A stretch of 53,966 nucleotides of DNA, taken from assembly GCA_018693105.1 (NCBI GenBank), contig JABHLN010000009.1:1-53966 (forward strand), given 5' to 3'. Below the pieces are notes generated by a model. It saw only the letters and a list, made by a program, of their open reading frames with translations, was not told the DNA's origin and did no database searches. The translations under genes were made by a program, and so were the position numbers. The stretch's first letter is position 1. Every line of letters starts with the position of its first letter. Shown in pieces: positions 45,268-53,966 of this stretch. Source of the stretch: Desulfobacterales bacterium. GTDB taxonomy: Bacteria; Desulfobacterota; Desulfobacteria; Desulfobacterales; SURF-7.

Positions 45268-46740
45268 TTATTTTTCAAGATAACCGGAAACAACTTCAGA
45301 ACAATTTATCGCGCTCTTTGCAGCAAGCTGAATACCAACATACCCTTTCCCCACATCAGCCCCCACATGAAACAATCCCGGAACCGGGCAATCAATTGAA
45401 GGCCTGTTATCCCCAACCTGACCAACTTTTTGAGCAAGCCCGATAACATTTGGTTTTGGATGGCCACAGAACGCTTTCATTGCACTGCCTTTTATAACGT
45501 CAACCCATAGAACCTTTTCCTTTAATCCCGGAAAGATCAGATCAAGAACATTTACCCAGGCTTCCATAGATTCTTTCATTGTAAATCCGCGAAAGAGATT
45601 CGCATCAAAATTTACCAACTGTTTTCCAGGGGGTACAACCGAAGGATCCATGCTTGATGTAACTGTCATATAAAATCCTACCTGGGACAGGACTTTCTGT
45701 TTTTCTTCTTCTGACGCTGTTTCAAAATCAATCGGGTCCATCTGCTGATCCCCGAACCCTGCAGTAGGAATTGCAAACAGCCATGCCTGCTTAATTACCG
45801 GTTCATCAAGAAGTATATGAAGTGTAAGTTCATTAGCGCAAAATTCATCGTTAAATGAGCCGTATTTTAAATTATCCACATATTCGTAATAGTCTTTCGT
45901 AAATGAACCTTCAGGGGCAAGCTTATTTATTGTTGTTTTAATACCTGCATTTGAGATAACGGCACGGGATCTTATTTCATCACCGTTTCTCAATTTAACA
46001 CCTACGGCTGTGCCATCTTCAATTATAACTTCCTGAACGGATGATCTTGATTTTACATCTCCGCCGTTTTCTCTGATTATATCGGCAAGTGTATCGGCTA
46101 TAACACAACATCCTCCAATAGGATATCCGACATCACCTTCAATATGCCAGCCCTTGATCATACGCATCATTTCCCCGGTGCTTGCTTCCTCCAGGCCCAA
46201 CCCGCCGGTCATCAAACACCGGCTTGCGTTCAGGATCATAACCATTTCATTATCACTGTTTTTTTGAAGCCATTCTATATAAGGCGTGTCATCCAGCTCT
46301 TTGCATTCCTCTTCACTAGTTTTATATATCTGCTGGTCAAGAGCCACAACATCGTCAACATCTTTATCGGACATCCCCATGCCTTTATAAGCGATTCGAA
46401 TCTCCTCTTCTGTTGCATAACTGGGGTCAGGGTAGATATAAGATTTGCCGCCGAGAATTAATACAGGACGATTGGCAGGATCAATTCGCCAATATTTTAT
46501 AGCATCCGGCTTTCCAATCTTTTTTAAAATATCACTTAAAGGACCTCTCTCGGTTTCTCCCACCATGTGAATAAATGTATCCACAATACATCCGTCTTTT
46601 TTATAGCTGGATGCCCTTCCGCCAAGAAGGTAATGTTTTTCAAGAACCAGGGTTTTATAACCGGCATTGCTCAATAATGCTCCGCATGTAATCCCCCCGA
46701 TACCGGAACCGATAATAATGACATCATAATCTTTGCCCAT
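45268..46740 (-). CDS. CrtI/phytoene-desaturase-like FAD oxidoreductase
   Basis: 490 aa from ATG 46740, five nt after GGAGG; the frame is open four codons further. Rossmann FAD motif IIIGSGIGGITCGALLSNAG near the start, then VLEKHYLLGGRASSY (about 30-44), and a C-terminal PGLFHVGADVGKGYVGIQLA FAD motif. Similar proteins include carotenoid desaturases and all-trans-retinol saturases (COG1233), but in sulfate reducers the substrate is generally unknown. First gene of the three-gene operon with the ferredoxin-BFD and the 469-aa protein. Confidence 0.85.
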   Translation of the reverse strand: MGKDYDVIIIGSGIGGITCGALLSNAGYKTLVLEKHYLLGGRASSYKKDGCIVDTFIHMVGETERGPLSDILKKIGKPDAIKYWRIDPANRPVLILGGKSYIYPDPSYATEEEIRIAYKGMGMSDKDVDDVVALDQQIYKTSEEECKELDDTPYIEWLQKNSDNEMVMILNASRCLMTGGLGLEEASTGEMMRMIKGWHIEGDVGYPIGGCCVIADTLADIIRENGGDVKSRSSVQEVIIEDGTAVGVKLRNGDEIRSRAVISNAGIKTTINKLAPEGSFTKDYYEYVDNLKYGSFNDEFCANELTLHILLDEPVIKQAWLFAIPTAGFGDQQMDPIDFETASEEEKQKVLSQVGFYMTVTSSMDPSVVPPGKQLVNFDANLFRGFTMKESMEAWVNVLDLIFPGLKEKVLWVDVIKGSAMKAFCGHPKPNVIGLAQKVGQVGDNRPSIDCPVPGLFHVGADVGKGYVGIQLAAKSAINCSEVVSGYLEK

Positions 46741-47357
46741 TGCTGCCTCCATATTCTCGTATATGATTTTTTACAAAAAAACTTAAATGACAGAATATTC
46801 CTGACTAACCAACAGGTTCATATGGTGATTGATCAGGAGATGATAGATTAGGTTTGCAAATTGACTTTCCTACTCAAAAAACCTGTTTTTTGTCTTATAT
46901 TATAGAAATAATAGATATTTAAAACAAAATTTCGAAAAATTCAGGGTCTTGTTTTATTCATTAATTAAACACACACCTGTATTTAGCAGACAATAAAAAA
47001 ATAGTAACCTTACATCCTTTACATTGCAAGTATTTTTCATTTTAGGAATGTAGAAAAGTCAGAAGGGAAATCATTATTTTAGTGCCGATCTGTAAAACAC
47101 ATCCATCATCAATATGGCCGGTCAATCCGGACTCCAACCCAATCTGTATTTTTGAGATGGGTTCAATATTTTTCTTCACCGACAGAAATTTTATTAACCC
47201 TAATTAAATATAAATTATGGTACTGTCAACAAACAGGAAAAAAAGCGGGACACTGTTACTATAATTTGGTATGAAAAGAGATTTGAAAGATGTTTATCAA
47301 GTAATCAAATATACTCACACCTTTCATTTATCCACTTTCGAGAAATGGGGTAAATAT
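46741..47357. other. Long intergenic region before the sensor cluster
   Basis: 617 bp, AT-rich, with an R4 repeat fragment at 47137-47164. No convincing gene. An in-frame ATG at 47271 could lengthen the next gene, but the ATG at 47358 is preferred. Confidence 0.5.
47137..47164 (-). repeat. Repeat family R4, fragment
   Basis: AACCCAATCTGTATTTTTGA followed by GATGGGTT is the reverse of the R4 left end (compare 35998-36024), a near-perfect match. A second end is not evident. Confidence 0.6.
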
Positions 47358-48512
47358 ATGACCTGGTACAGTGAAAAAAAGAAACTTTTAATTACAATCA
47401 CCTTACTTCTTGCTACGGGTTTTATAATTACAAGTTTTACCAGTTTTTTTATTTCCCGCAAATCATTACGTTCTGAAATATCACTCAACGAGCTCCCCCT
47501 GACAAGCGACAATATATATTCAGAAATCCAAAAAGACCTACTTCGCCCTATATTCATTTCTTCCCTAATGGCATCAAACACATTTCTAAAGGACTGGGTG
47601 ATAGGTGGTGAAGTCGTAGAACAACAAATAACAAAATACCTTAAGGAAATTAAGACAAAATACAATACCATCACAAGTTTCTTTGTCTCCGATAAAACCA
47701 TGAACTATTATCACACTGACGGAATACTGAAGAAAGTATCTCCGAATGAGAATCGTGATATTTGGTATTACAGAGTCAAGGATATGAGGGATGACTATGA
47801 AATTAACGTTGATCTCGATTTAGCTAACAAAGATGCGATGACCATTTTTGTTAATTACCGCGTCTTTGATTATGACAATAATTATATTGGCGCGACCGGA
47901 GTCGGCCTCACAGTTAGCAAGGTTAAGAAATTGATAGATACCTACCAACAGAAATACAACCGTAATATATATTTTATTGACAAAAACGGGGGAATAAAAT
48001 TATCCGGAGCTGGCTTTGGTAATTCTATCAGAAATATTTCCCAACTCGAATATTACGCCCAATTTGAAAATAATTTCAGTATGAAACCTGAAAGTTCATT
48101 TACGTACAAGAAAGATGGTAATGTAATACACACAAATATTCGTTACATTGAGGAGTTTGATTGGTTTCTTGTAGTCGAACAACCGGAACGGGAAGCAATA
48201 AAAAAGATTTTTTCAACCCTGTTAATTAATCTTGTCATTTGTCTTTTTATAACAAATATAGTTTTAGTGCTCATAAATATATCTGTAACTGCTTACCAGA
48301 AAAGAATAGAAACATTACGGGGCATTGTACCAATATGTTCCTTTTGCAAACAAATAAGGGATGATAAAGGATATTGGAATAGGGTCGAGTTATTTGTGGA
48401 AAAACATACCGAAGCAAAATTCAGTCATTCCATATGTCCACCCTGTATGGAGGAGCATTACCCCGAAGAATATAAATCTATTGAAATAGATAGAAAAAAC
48501 GGTAAAATATAA
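47358..48512 (+). CDS. Cache-domain membrane sensor with C-terminal Cys4 zinc-finger-like tail
   Basis: 384 aa from ATG 47358, with GGGG upstream; an ATG 29 codons earlier has no ribosome binding site. Two membrane segments (about 8-28 and 286-306) bracket an extracytoplasmic Cache-like domain (VFDYDNNYIGATGVGLTV). After the second helix is a CxxC...CxxC module, ICSFCKQIRDDKGYWNRVE and FSHSICPPCMEEHYPEE, a tail common in delta-type sensors that is normally attached to PAS, kinase or receiver domains. No kinase or cyclase domain is present here, so signalling must go through a partner, probably the following receiver protein or hybrid kinase. Confidence 0.85.
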   Translation: MTWYSEKKKLLITITLLLATGFIITSFTSFFISRKSLRSEISLNELPLTSDNIYSEIQKDLLRPIFISSLMASNTFLKDWVIGGEVVEQQITKYLKEIKTKYNTITSFFVSDKTMNYYHTDGILKKVSPNENRDIWYYRVKDMRDDYEINVDLDLANKDAMTIFVNYRVFDYDNNYIGATGVGLTVSKVKKLIDTYQQKYNRNIYFIDKNGGIKLSGAGFGNSIRNISQLEYYAQFENNFSMKPESSFTYKKDGNVIHTNIRYIEEFDWFLVVEQPEREAIKKIFSTLLINLVICLFITNIVLVLINISVTAYQKRIETLRGIVPICSFCKQIRDDKGYWNRVELFVEKHTEAKFSHSICPPCMEEHYPEEYKSIEIDRKNGKI

Positions 48513-48584
48513 TTCTTTTAGGAACCTTAATTATATAAAGGTTCCAAGTAGAGTATGTTTATATTTGAATCCTGGAGGAAGATT

Positions 48585-49091
48585 ATGAAAAGTAAAGTCT
48601 TAATCGTAGACGATGAATCAATGATCCGATCCACATTGAAAAGTGTTCTTTCAAGAGAACCTTACGATGTAATCTGTGCGGATTCTGGTGAAGAGGCTCT
48701 TGCAATCTTGGAAAAGGAGGAAATTGACCTGATAATAACAGATGAAATGATGCCTGGCATGACCGGCATCGAGCTTCTCGCAATTACCAGAAAAAAATAT
48801 CCGGACACCTTCAGGATGATACTTACAGGATTTGCAAACCTTGATTCAGCAATTACTGCCATAAACAAAGGAGAAGTATACAGATTCTTCACAAAGCCAT
48901 GCAACATAGATGATTTGATTGAAGCGATTCGACAGGCACTCGAACACAGAGAATTGAAAAGGGAAAACTTACGCCTTATTGAGAAAATAAATGAGCAGTC
49001 AAAAACCATCAGTGAACTTGAAAAGAAACAGCCTGGGATCACAAAAGTAAAAAGGGATGGTAACGGGGCTGTAATTATTGAAGATTTTTAG
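48585..49091 (+). CDS. Single-domain response regulator with coiled-coil tail
   Basis: 168 aa from ATG 48585, preceded by GGAGGAAG. Receiver domain with phosphoacceptor Asp53 (LIITDEMMPGMTG), acidic pocket DDE (9-11) and the Lys of YRFFTKPC. After about residue 125 a coiled-coil helix (LRLIEKINEQSKTISELEK) replaces an output domain. Such receivers usually act through protein interaction. It lies 73 bp after the Cache protein. Confidence 0.9.
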   Translation: MKSKVLIVDDESMIRSTLKSVLSREPYDVICADSGEEALAILEKEEIDLIITDEMMPGMTGIELLAITRKKYPDTFRMILTGFANLDSAITAINKGEVYRFFTKPCNIDDLIEAIRQALEHRELKRENLRLIEKINEQSKTISELEKKQPGITKVKRDGNGAVIIEDF

Positions 49092-49129
49092 TTGGCCGGC
49101 AGTAATATTTTTCACAAGCTTATTAACGT

Positions 49130-49172
49130 TGATGAACTATTAAAGAATATAGCTGATGGCTAATTAAAATCA
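49130..49172 (+). repeat. Fragment of repeat R1
   Basis: TGATGAACTATTAAAGAATA, then CTGATGGCTAATTAAAATC, closely matches the left half of R1 (reversed 22059-22017). No right end. Confidence 0.6.
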
Positions 49173-49247
49173 TTTATTACTTTAATTCAAATCGAAGATC
49201 CCATAATTTGAGTCTTAAGTATAAACCTTAGAAAATGAGACCTTAAT

Positions 49248-52200
49248 ATGAAAAAAATATTGGTAGTCGATAACGATCTCATCATGCTTGGGATAATATC
49301 GAGATTCCTTGAAGAAAAAGGGCATGAAGTATTAACGGCAAAAAATGGCATTAAAGCGCTTGATATTCTTAAGACCTACAATCCTGACACTATTTTTATT
49401 GATCTAATAATGCCCAATATAGATGGGGAATTGTTATGCAGGGCTATTAGGGGCATGGAAAAATTTAAAGACGTTTATCTGATCATACTTTTCGCCATTT
49501 CTGCTGAAGAGTGGGTAGATATTAATAAGTTCGGGGCAAACGCTTGTATTGCCAAGGGTCCATTTGATGAAATGTCTGAACACATTACAACTGCTCTTGA
49601 AGAACCGGAAATTACAAGTGAACGATGCTTATCAGGTGAAATACTCGGGCTCGAGGGTGTTTATCCCCGTGGCATAACCGAGGAGCTTCTTTCAGTAAAA
49701 AAGCATTTTGAAGTTATATTGGATAAAATGTCCGATGGTATTATTGAAGTTAATCCAGAAAGGAGAGTTATTTACGCTAATTCAGCTATATATTCAATGA
49801 TAGATATTCCAGAAAAAAATTTATTAGGAACCAATTTTGTTGATTTATTTTCAGGCGATGAACACAAACGAGTATGCGATCTAATGGTGAAAATAGACGA
49901 AAGAACAAAAAAAATAACCAAGAACTCTCCATTAAGACTAAATGAATATTATATCACTTTAGACATCATACCTCTGGATAAAGACAAGAATAAATTGCTA
50001 ATTATTTTAAGCGATGTGACTGAACAACACCAGGCAGAAGATGCCCTTAGAGAGAGTGAAGAAAGATTTAGATATTTGTCTGATGCTGCATATGAAGCAA
50101 TAATTATTTTAAAAACGGGTATATGTGTTGATGTAAATAATGCAGCAGTAAATATGTTTGGATTAACCAGAGATGAATTTATAGGTAGTCCTGGTACAAA
50201 ATTTATGGCTCCAGAATCAATCGAACTTTTAAGACAAAACAATATTCAGGATATTGTTCTGCCTTATGAATCAATCGCTCAAAGAAAAGATGGAACAAAA
50301 TTTTCCATAGAAATTCAGGCACAAGAATTTTCTTATAAGGGTGAAACTGTTCAAGTTACAGCTATCAGGGACATAACCTACAACAAGCAGGCAGAGGAAG
50401 CGTTAAGAGAGAGCGAAGAAGCTCATCGAACCCTGGTAAAAGGACTGCCGGACATCGTGATGCGCCTGGACGGCGAGGGACGACACCTGTTCGTTTCCGA
50501 AAATGTGGAGGATATTGTAGACATCCCGTCTTCCAAATTCATTGGAAAGACACATAGAGAACTGGGATTTCCCGAAGCTGATTGCAAGTTATGGAGTGAT
50601 TCGATCCGTAAAGTTTTCAACAACGGGGAGCAATTGGAGGGAGAATTAAAATACCGTGGGAAACGTGGGGTAAAGATTTTCAACTGGAGACTCCTGCCGG
50701 AACAAGATTCTAACAGCGGTGTTAACTCTGTACTCTCTCTCAGCCGAGATATTACCGACCATCGCCGGGCTGAAAAGGACTATCGAACTCTATTCCGGGA
50801 GATGTTGAACGGCTTCTCCTTATGCAAGGTTATATGCGATGCACAGAACAGACCTGTGGATTACCGCTTCATATCAGTAAACCCGGCATTCGATAAAATG
50901 ACAGGACTGCAAGGGGAAGATGTTGTGGGCAAGACCGTCCTCGATGTAATACCAGACGCTGATCCTTTTTGGATAAATACTTTAGGTAGAGTAGCTCTGA
51001 CAGGAGAACCGGTCTCATGCGAACACTACGCCAGGGGATTGGGGAAATACTTTGAGGTAACGGCCTTTAGCCCAGCTCCATTACATTTCGCCTGCGTCTT
51101 TGTGGATAACACCGAACGCAATGAGATGGAATCCCGCCTTCAACAATCCCAGAAGATGGAATACATAGGTACTCTTGCCGGAGGGATTGCCCACGATTTC
51201 AATAATATTCTTTTTCCAATTATGGGTTTTTCTGAAATTATGTTGAAAGAATTACCTGAAGACAGCTCTTCCAGAAATTATGTCAAAGAGATTTTACAGG
51301 GAACAATACGCGCCAGAGACTTGGTAAAACAGATTCTTCTATTCAGCAGTCAATCAAATGAAAAACTAAAACCAGTCAAGGTTCAGTTAATTATCAACGA
51401 GGTATTAAAATTAATCAAATATTCCCTGCCGGCTACAATTGAAATCAAACAGGATATCAACAACAATTGCGGTTTGGTCAAAGCAGATACAACCCAGATT
51501 CATCAGGTTGCCATGAATCTTATTACCAATTCCTATCAGGCAATGGAGGATAAAGGCGGTATACTTGAAGTCACCTTAAAAGAGGTTGAGTTAAGTATTA
51601 ACGATTTGACAGATCCGAACATGACTCCTGGGTCATATGTTTGCTTGTCAGTAGCTGATAATGGACCCGGCATCGATCAGTCAGTTATGGCCCGTATATT
51701 TGAACCTTATTTCACTACCAAGGAAAATGGAAAAGGTACGGGGTTGGGACTTGCTATAGTACATGGTATTGTAAAAAATAATTATGGAGATATAAGGGTT
51801 TACAGCGAATCAGGCCAAGGAACTGTATTTCATATTTACCTGCCTTTACTCAAAGGCCAGGCTGAAACCGAACAAGTATTTACCACTACGCATATACCAA
51901 AAGGAAAGGAACGAATCTTAATTGTCGATGATGAGTATCCGGTTGTTCGCGTGGAAAGACAAATGCTGGAACAGCTTGGTTATGATGTTACCGAAAGAAC
52001 CAACAGCATTGAGGCACTGAAAACGTTTAAAGCGGCGCCTGAAAATTTCGACCTTATCATAACTGACATGACCATGCCTAATATGACCGGTCTTCAGCTT
52101 GCAAAAAAGATTATGGAGATCAGACCTGAAACTCCAATAATAATTTGCACCGGCTTCAACAAAAAGATCGATGTGAAAAAAGCAACGGCAGCAGGCATTA

Positions 52201-52268
52201 GCGGATTTATCATGAAGCCGGTAGTTATGAACGAATTTGCTAAGAAAATACGGGAAGTTCTTGATTAA
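49248..52268 (+). CDS. Hybrid sensor histidine kinase (REC-PAS x4-HisKA-HATPase-REC)
   Basis: 1006 aa, no membrane helices, so a cytoplasmic kinase. An N-terminal receiver (Asp52, FIDLIMPN), four PAS-like domains (about 150-250, 265-375, 390-505, 515-625), HisKA with H649 (GGIAHDFNNILFPIMG), HATPase with N-box (MNLITNSYQAM), G1 (VADNGPGID) and G2 (GKGTGLGLAIVHG), and a C-terminal receiver with Asp940 (LIITDMTMP). Both receivers could regulate the kinase or take phosphate from it. The preceding single receiver and Cache protein suggest a local phosphorelay, with output unknown. Confidence 0.95.
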   Translation: MKKILVVDNDLIMLGIISRFLEEKGHEVLTAKNGIKALDILKTYNPDTIFIDLIMPNIDGELLCRAIRGMEKFKDVYLIILFAISAEEWVDINKFGANACIAKGPFDEMSEHITTALEEPEITSERCLSGEILGLEGVYPRGITEELLSVKKHFEVILDKMSDGIIEVNPERRVIYANSAIYSMIDIPEKNLLGTNFVDLFSGDEHKRVCDLMVKIDERTKKITKNSPLRLNEYYITLDIIPLDKDKNKLLIILSDVTEQHQAEDALRESEERFRYLSDAAYEAIIILKTGICVDVNNAAVNMFGLTRDEFIGSPGTKFMAPESIELLRQNNIQDIVLPYESIAQRKDGTKFSIEIQAQEFSYKGETVQVTAIRDITYNKQAEEALRESEEAHRTLVKGLPDIVMRLDGEGRHLFVSENVEDIVDIPSSKFIGKTHRELGFPEADCKLWSDSIRKVFNNGEQLEGELKYRGKRGVKIFNWRLLPEQDSNSGVNSVLSLSRDITDHRRAEKDYRTLFREMLNGFSLCKVICDAQNRPVDYRFISVNPAFDKMTGLQGEDVVGKTVLDVIPDADPFWINTLGRVALTGEPVSCEHYARGLGKYFEVTAFSPAPLHFACVFVDNTERNEMESRLQQSQKMEYIGTLAGGIAHDFNNILFPIMGFSEIMLKELPEDSSSRNYVKEILQGTIRARDLVKQILLFSSQSNEKLKPVKVQLIINEVLKLIKYSLPATIEIKQDINNNCGLVKADTTQIHQVAMNLITNSYQAMEDKGGILEVTLKEVELSINDLTDPNMTPGSYVCLSVADNGPGIDQSVMARIFEPYFTTKENGKGTGLGLAIVHGIVKNNYGDIRVYSESGQGTVFHIYLPLLKGQAETEQVFTTTHIPKGKERILIVDDEYPVVRVERQMLEQLGYDVTERTNSIEALKTFKAAPENFDLIITDMTMPNMTGLQLAKKIMEIRPETPIIICTGFNKKIDVKKATAAGISGFIMKPVVMNEFAKKIREVLD

Positions 52269-52409
52269 TAGAAGTTATTTTAAAATAAATCAAGTGCGAC
52301 TTGCGACGTTACAAAGAGGTTCATAACACCCGCACTACCTGTATGGTCTATTTTCTCGCTTCTTTGTGCCTTGGCAGAAGCCTCGGTCTTTTTTAAGATA
52401 GATTATAGT
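52267..52409 (+). repeat. Repeat family R5, full copy
   Basis: Begins at the kinase stop codon with AATAGAAGTTATTTTAAAAT and ends with a reversed version (TTTAAGATAGATTATAG). The inner TTTCTCGCTTCTTTGTGCCT (reversed) matches the R5 copy at 41294-41350. About 143 bp. Confidence 0.6.
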
Positions 52410-52456
52410 ATGATTCCATTATTTCTTTTCTATTCATAAACCACATGGAGAGCACG

Positions 52457-53179
52457 ATGAAAGTTATAGCAATCAACGGCAGCCCGAAAGTAGATGACGG
52501 GAATACTGCAAGAATTCTGAACTCTTTCCTTGACGGAATGAAAGAATCAGGTGCTGAAGTCGAACTTTTTCATACAAGGAAATTAAAAATAAAACCGTGT
52601 CTGGGTGAATTTCACTGCTGGTTCAATACACCAGGGAAATGCCTGCATGATGATGATATGGGTATGCTCATTCCCAAGCTTGAAGAGGCCGATATAACTA
52701 TTTATTCAACACCGCTTTATGCTGACGGTGTGAGTGGTCCCCTAAAAAACCTCATTGACCGCCAGATACCAAGGGGCAATCCCAAGCTTGAGTTCCGTGA
52801 TGGAGAATGCCGGCATCCACCGTGCAAAAACCAGAAACCCGGAAAACTTGTTCTCGTATCAAGCTGCGGCCTGTGGGAAATGTCCCATTTTGATCCGGTT
52901 CTTGTGCATATGAAAGCATATTGTAAGAATATGATGTGGGACTTTATGGGTGCTCTTCTCCGCCCCCATGCACCTGCGATGGGTTTTCTCGACGAACGCG
53001 GGGAAAAATATGACGACATTTTTGAGGCGGCAAAAGAGGCCGGGAAACAATTGATAACCGAGGGTATGATGTCTGAGAAAAACATTGAAACTGTCAGTCG
53101 TGAACTGATGCCCCCTGAGGAATTTGTTGACAGTCTGAATGAATTGGTACAGACGATATTTCAAGCAATGAAAAAGTGA
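52457..53179 (+). CDS. NADPH-dependent FMN reductase/iron-sulfur flavoprotein-like
   Basis: 240 aa from ATG 52457, with GGAGAG just upstream. Flavodoxin-like fold: AINGSPKVDDGNTARIL near the N-terminus and TPLYADGVSGPLKNLIDR (about 86-103) for FMN binding. Iron-sulfur flavoproteins carry compact Cys motifs; here C-x5-C-x7-C in KPCLGEFHCWFNTPGKC is less compact, so a cluster is uncertain. Additional Cys and Trp residues lie in the C-terminal part. Substrate unknown. Confidence 0.85.
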   Translation: MKVIAINGSPKVDDGNTARILNSFLDGMKESGAEVELFHTRKLKIKPCLGEFHCWFNTPGKCLHDDDMGMLIPKLEEADITIYSTPLYADGVSGPLKNLIDRQIPRGNPKLEFRDGECRHPPCKNQKPGKLVLVSSCGLWEMSHFDPVLVHMKAYCKNMMWDFMGALLRPHAPAMGFLDERGEKYDDIFEAAKEAGKQLITEGMMSEKNIETVSRELMPPEEFVDSLNELVQTIFQAMKK

Positions 53180-53626
53180 TGGTGTAATAGTATCATAAAT
53201 CAGTACATACTCGGAATAAACCGCTATTATTTATGCCTTTTTTAGGAGTATCATTACTGAATATTCTTATATATTCTCACATATTCACATAAATTATTGA
53301 CTTATAATGGTAGATTGAATACTGGCTGATTAAATCAGCTACCTGTTAACCCCCACATGATTAGGACCGAATTTTAAATATTATAAAAAAACCAGAAAAA
53401 CTATTTCTATTCAGTCGACAAATTATTTTTTAATCAGTATTAAATATCACAGGTATTTTCTTATCCTTTCTCAATTATTGATAATTTACACCTTTATTTC
53501 AGGTTTTATAAAAATTTATATACCTCCCCCCCCCATAGTTGTCTGGTTTGAATTTTCTATTGCTTTCAGTAATGACAGTACATATAATCAAAATCCAAAA
53601 AATTACAAATTTATAGGAGATAAAAA
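53180..53626. other. Intergenic region with a C9 homopolymer
   Basis: 447 bp, very AT-rich. A run of nine C (53526-53534) stands out. AGGAG (53615-53619) is the ribosome binding site of the last gene. A minus-strand open frame covering the C run has no family features and is not supported. Confidence 0.5.
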
Positions 53627-53966
53627 ATGGGCGGTAAAACCAAAATAAGGCAATTTGTCCAAAGAGTATTAGACAGAAAGCAAATAAAAAAACACGAAGA
53701 AATATATGGGGAATTTGATAAGAATAACTACAATAGTTTTTCTGTTGGTAACCTTCCAAGTGAATCCGGCTTTTATTGGGGGGAACTTATTAAATGGGCG
53801 ACAGATATTAATCCTGAATGTGTCTTATTTGTTGGAGAAAATAAAAGTACTGCAAAAATTTTAAAGGATAAAATAAATGCAGGTAAAGTTTTAACAGCTG
53901 GGTTATCAGATGTAGACTATAAGTGGAATTTCGAAGAGGATTTTCCTGTAATTGAAAAGAAAATAG
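53627..53966 (+). CDS. Probable SAM-dependent methyltransferase (3' end outside window)
   Basis: 113 codons plus one base, open to the right edge. ATG 53627 follows AGGAG. The translation begins MGGKTKIRQFVQRVLDRK and continues FSVGNLPSESGFYWGELIKW, VLFVGENKSTAKILKD and WNFEEDFPVIEK. The VLFVGE stretch followed by FEEDFP resembles a class I SAM-methyltransferase start as seen in glycan or natural product clusters, but the catalytic region is outside, so this is an inference. Confidence 0.5.
   Translation, partial: MGGKTKIRQFVQRVLDRKQIKKHEEIYGEFDKNNYNSFSVGNLPSESGFYWGELIKWATDINPECVLFVGENKSTAKILKDKINAGKVLTAGLSDVDYKWNFEEDFPVIEKKI

Noticed and set aside
53499-53759. Minus-strand 86-codon open frame over the C9 tract
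   Set aside because: Overlaps the better supported plus-strand gene at 53627 and shows no start signal; hydrophobicity comes from AT-rich reverse sequence.

Overview
The window looks like chromosome of a low-GC, sulfate-reducing Desulfobacterota bacterium, most likely of the Desulfobacterales. The decisive evidence is a complete dissimilatory sulfite reductase locus (dsrA-dsrB-dsrD-dsrN, minus strand, 13.8-18.1 kb). It is accompanied by a tetraheme class III cytochrome c, an anaerobe-type hybrid cluster protein, 2Fe-2S and 4Fe-4S redox proteins, and many long delta-type sensors. No tRNA, rRNA, CRISPR array, prophage or intact insertion sequence was seen. Species cannot be named from the sequence.

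Layout. 0-6.6 kb (minus): a truncated large lipoprotein (GNA1162-like + FN3 + beta-helix), a TPR-SpoIID protein and a CHASE2 adenylate cyclase. 7.6-11.9 kb (plus): an MCE/Mla-type lipid transport operon whose ATPase has lost every catalytic motif, then DUF523 and MltA. 12.1-13.7 kb (plus): tatA-tatC and the cytochrome. 13.8-20.3 kb (minus): dsr locus, preceded by an unknown 389-aa protein and a TPR protein. 20.9-30.3 kb: housekeeping and small orphan genes (DapA-like, YkgJ-type, BCAT, DHH phosphoesterase, SLT, a split RdgC-like pair, hemerythrin, PanP-like decarboxylase). 31.0-35.1 kb: GerMN protein overlapping an EF-G, then an M48-TPR protease. 35.5-37.7 kb (minus): an SDR pair plus MaoC, one SDR lacking its catalytic tyrosine. 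38.1-40.4 kb (minus): hcp, a 2Fe-2S protein and a small lipoprotein. 41.4-46.7 kb: another SDR, a PilZ protein and a three-gene redox operon (flavoprotein, 7Fe/8Fe ferredoxin-BFD fusion, unknown 469-aa protein). 47.3-52.3 kb (plus): a Cache sensor with a Cys4 tail, a receiver protein and a hybrid histidine kinase. The window ends with a flavoprotein and the start of a probable methyltransferase.

How the genes relate. DsrAB reduces sulfite. DsrD is its small activator, and DsrN is thought to amidate the siroheme. The periplasmic cytochrome and the Tat translocon fit the periplasmic electron economy of a sulfate reducer. Several envelope genes (SpoIID, MltA, SLT, M48, MCE transporter, lipoproteins) are interspersed.

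The most unusual features are the pseudo-ATPase in the MCE operon; the redox operon with an Asp-for-Cys 4Fe-4S motif fused to a BFD domain; the catalytically dead SDR next to an intact paralog; and a dense set of at least five families of short palindromic, MITE-like repeats. Those repeats sit at gene ends, one is nested inside another, and one overlaps a stop codon.
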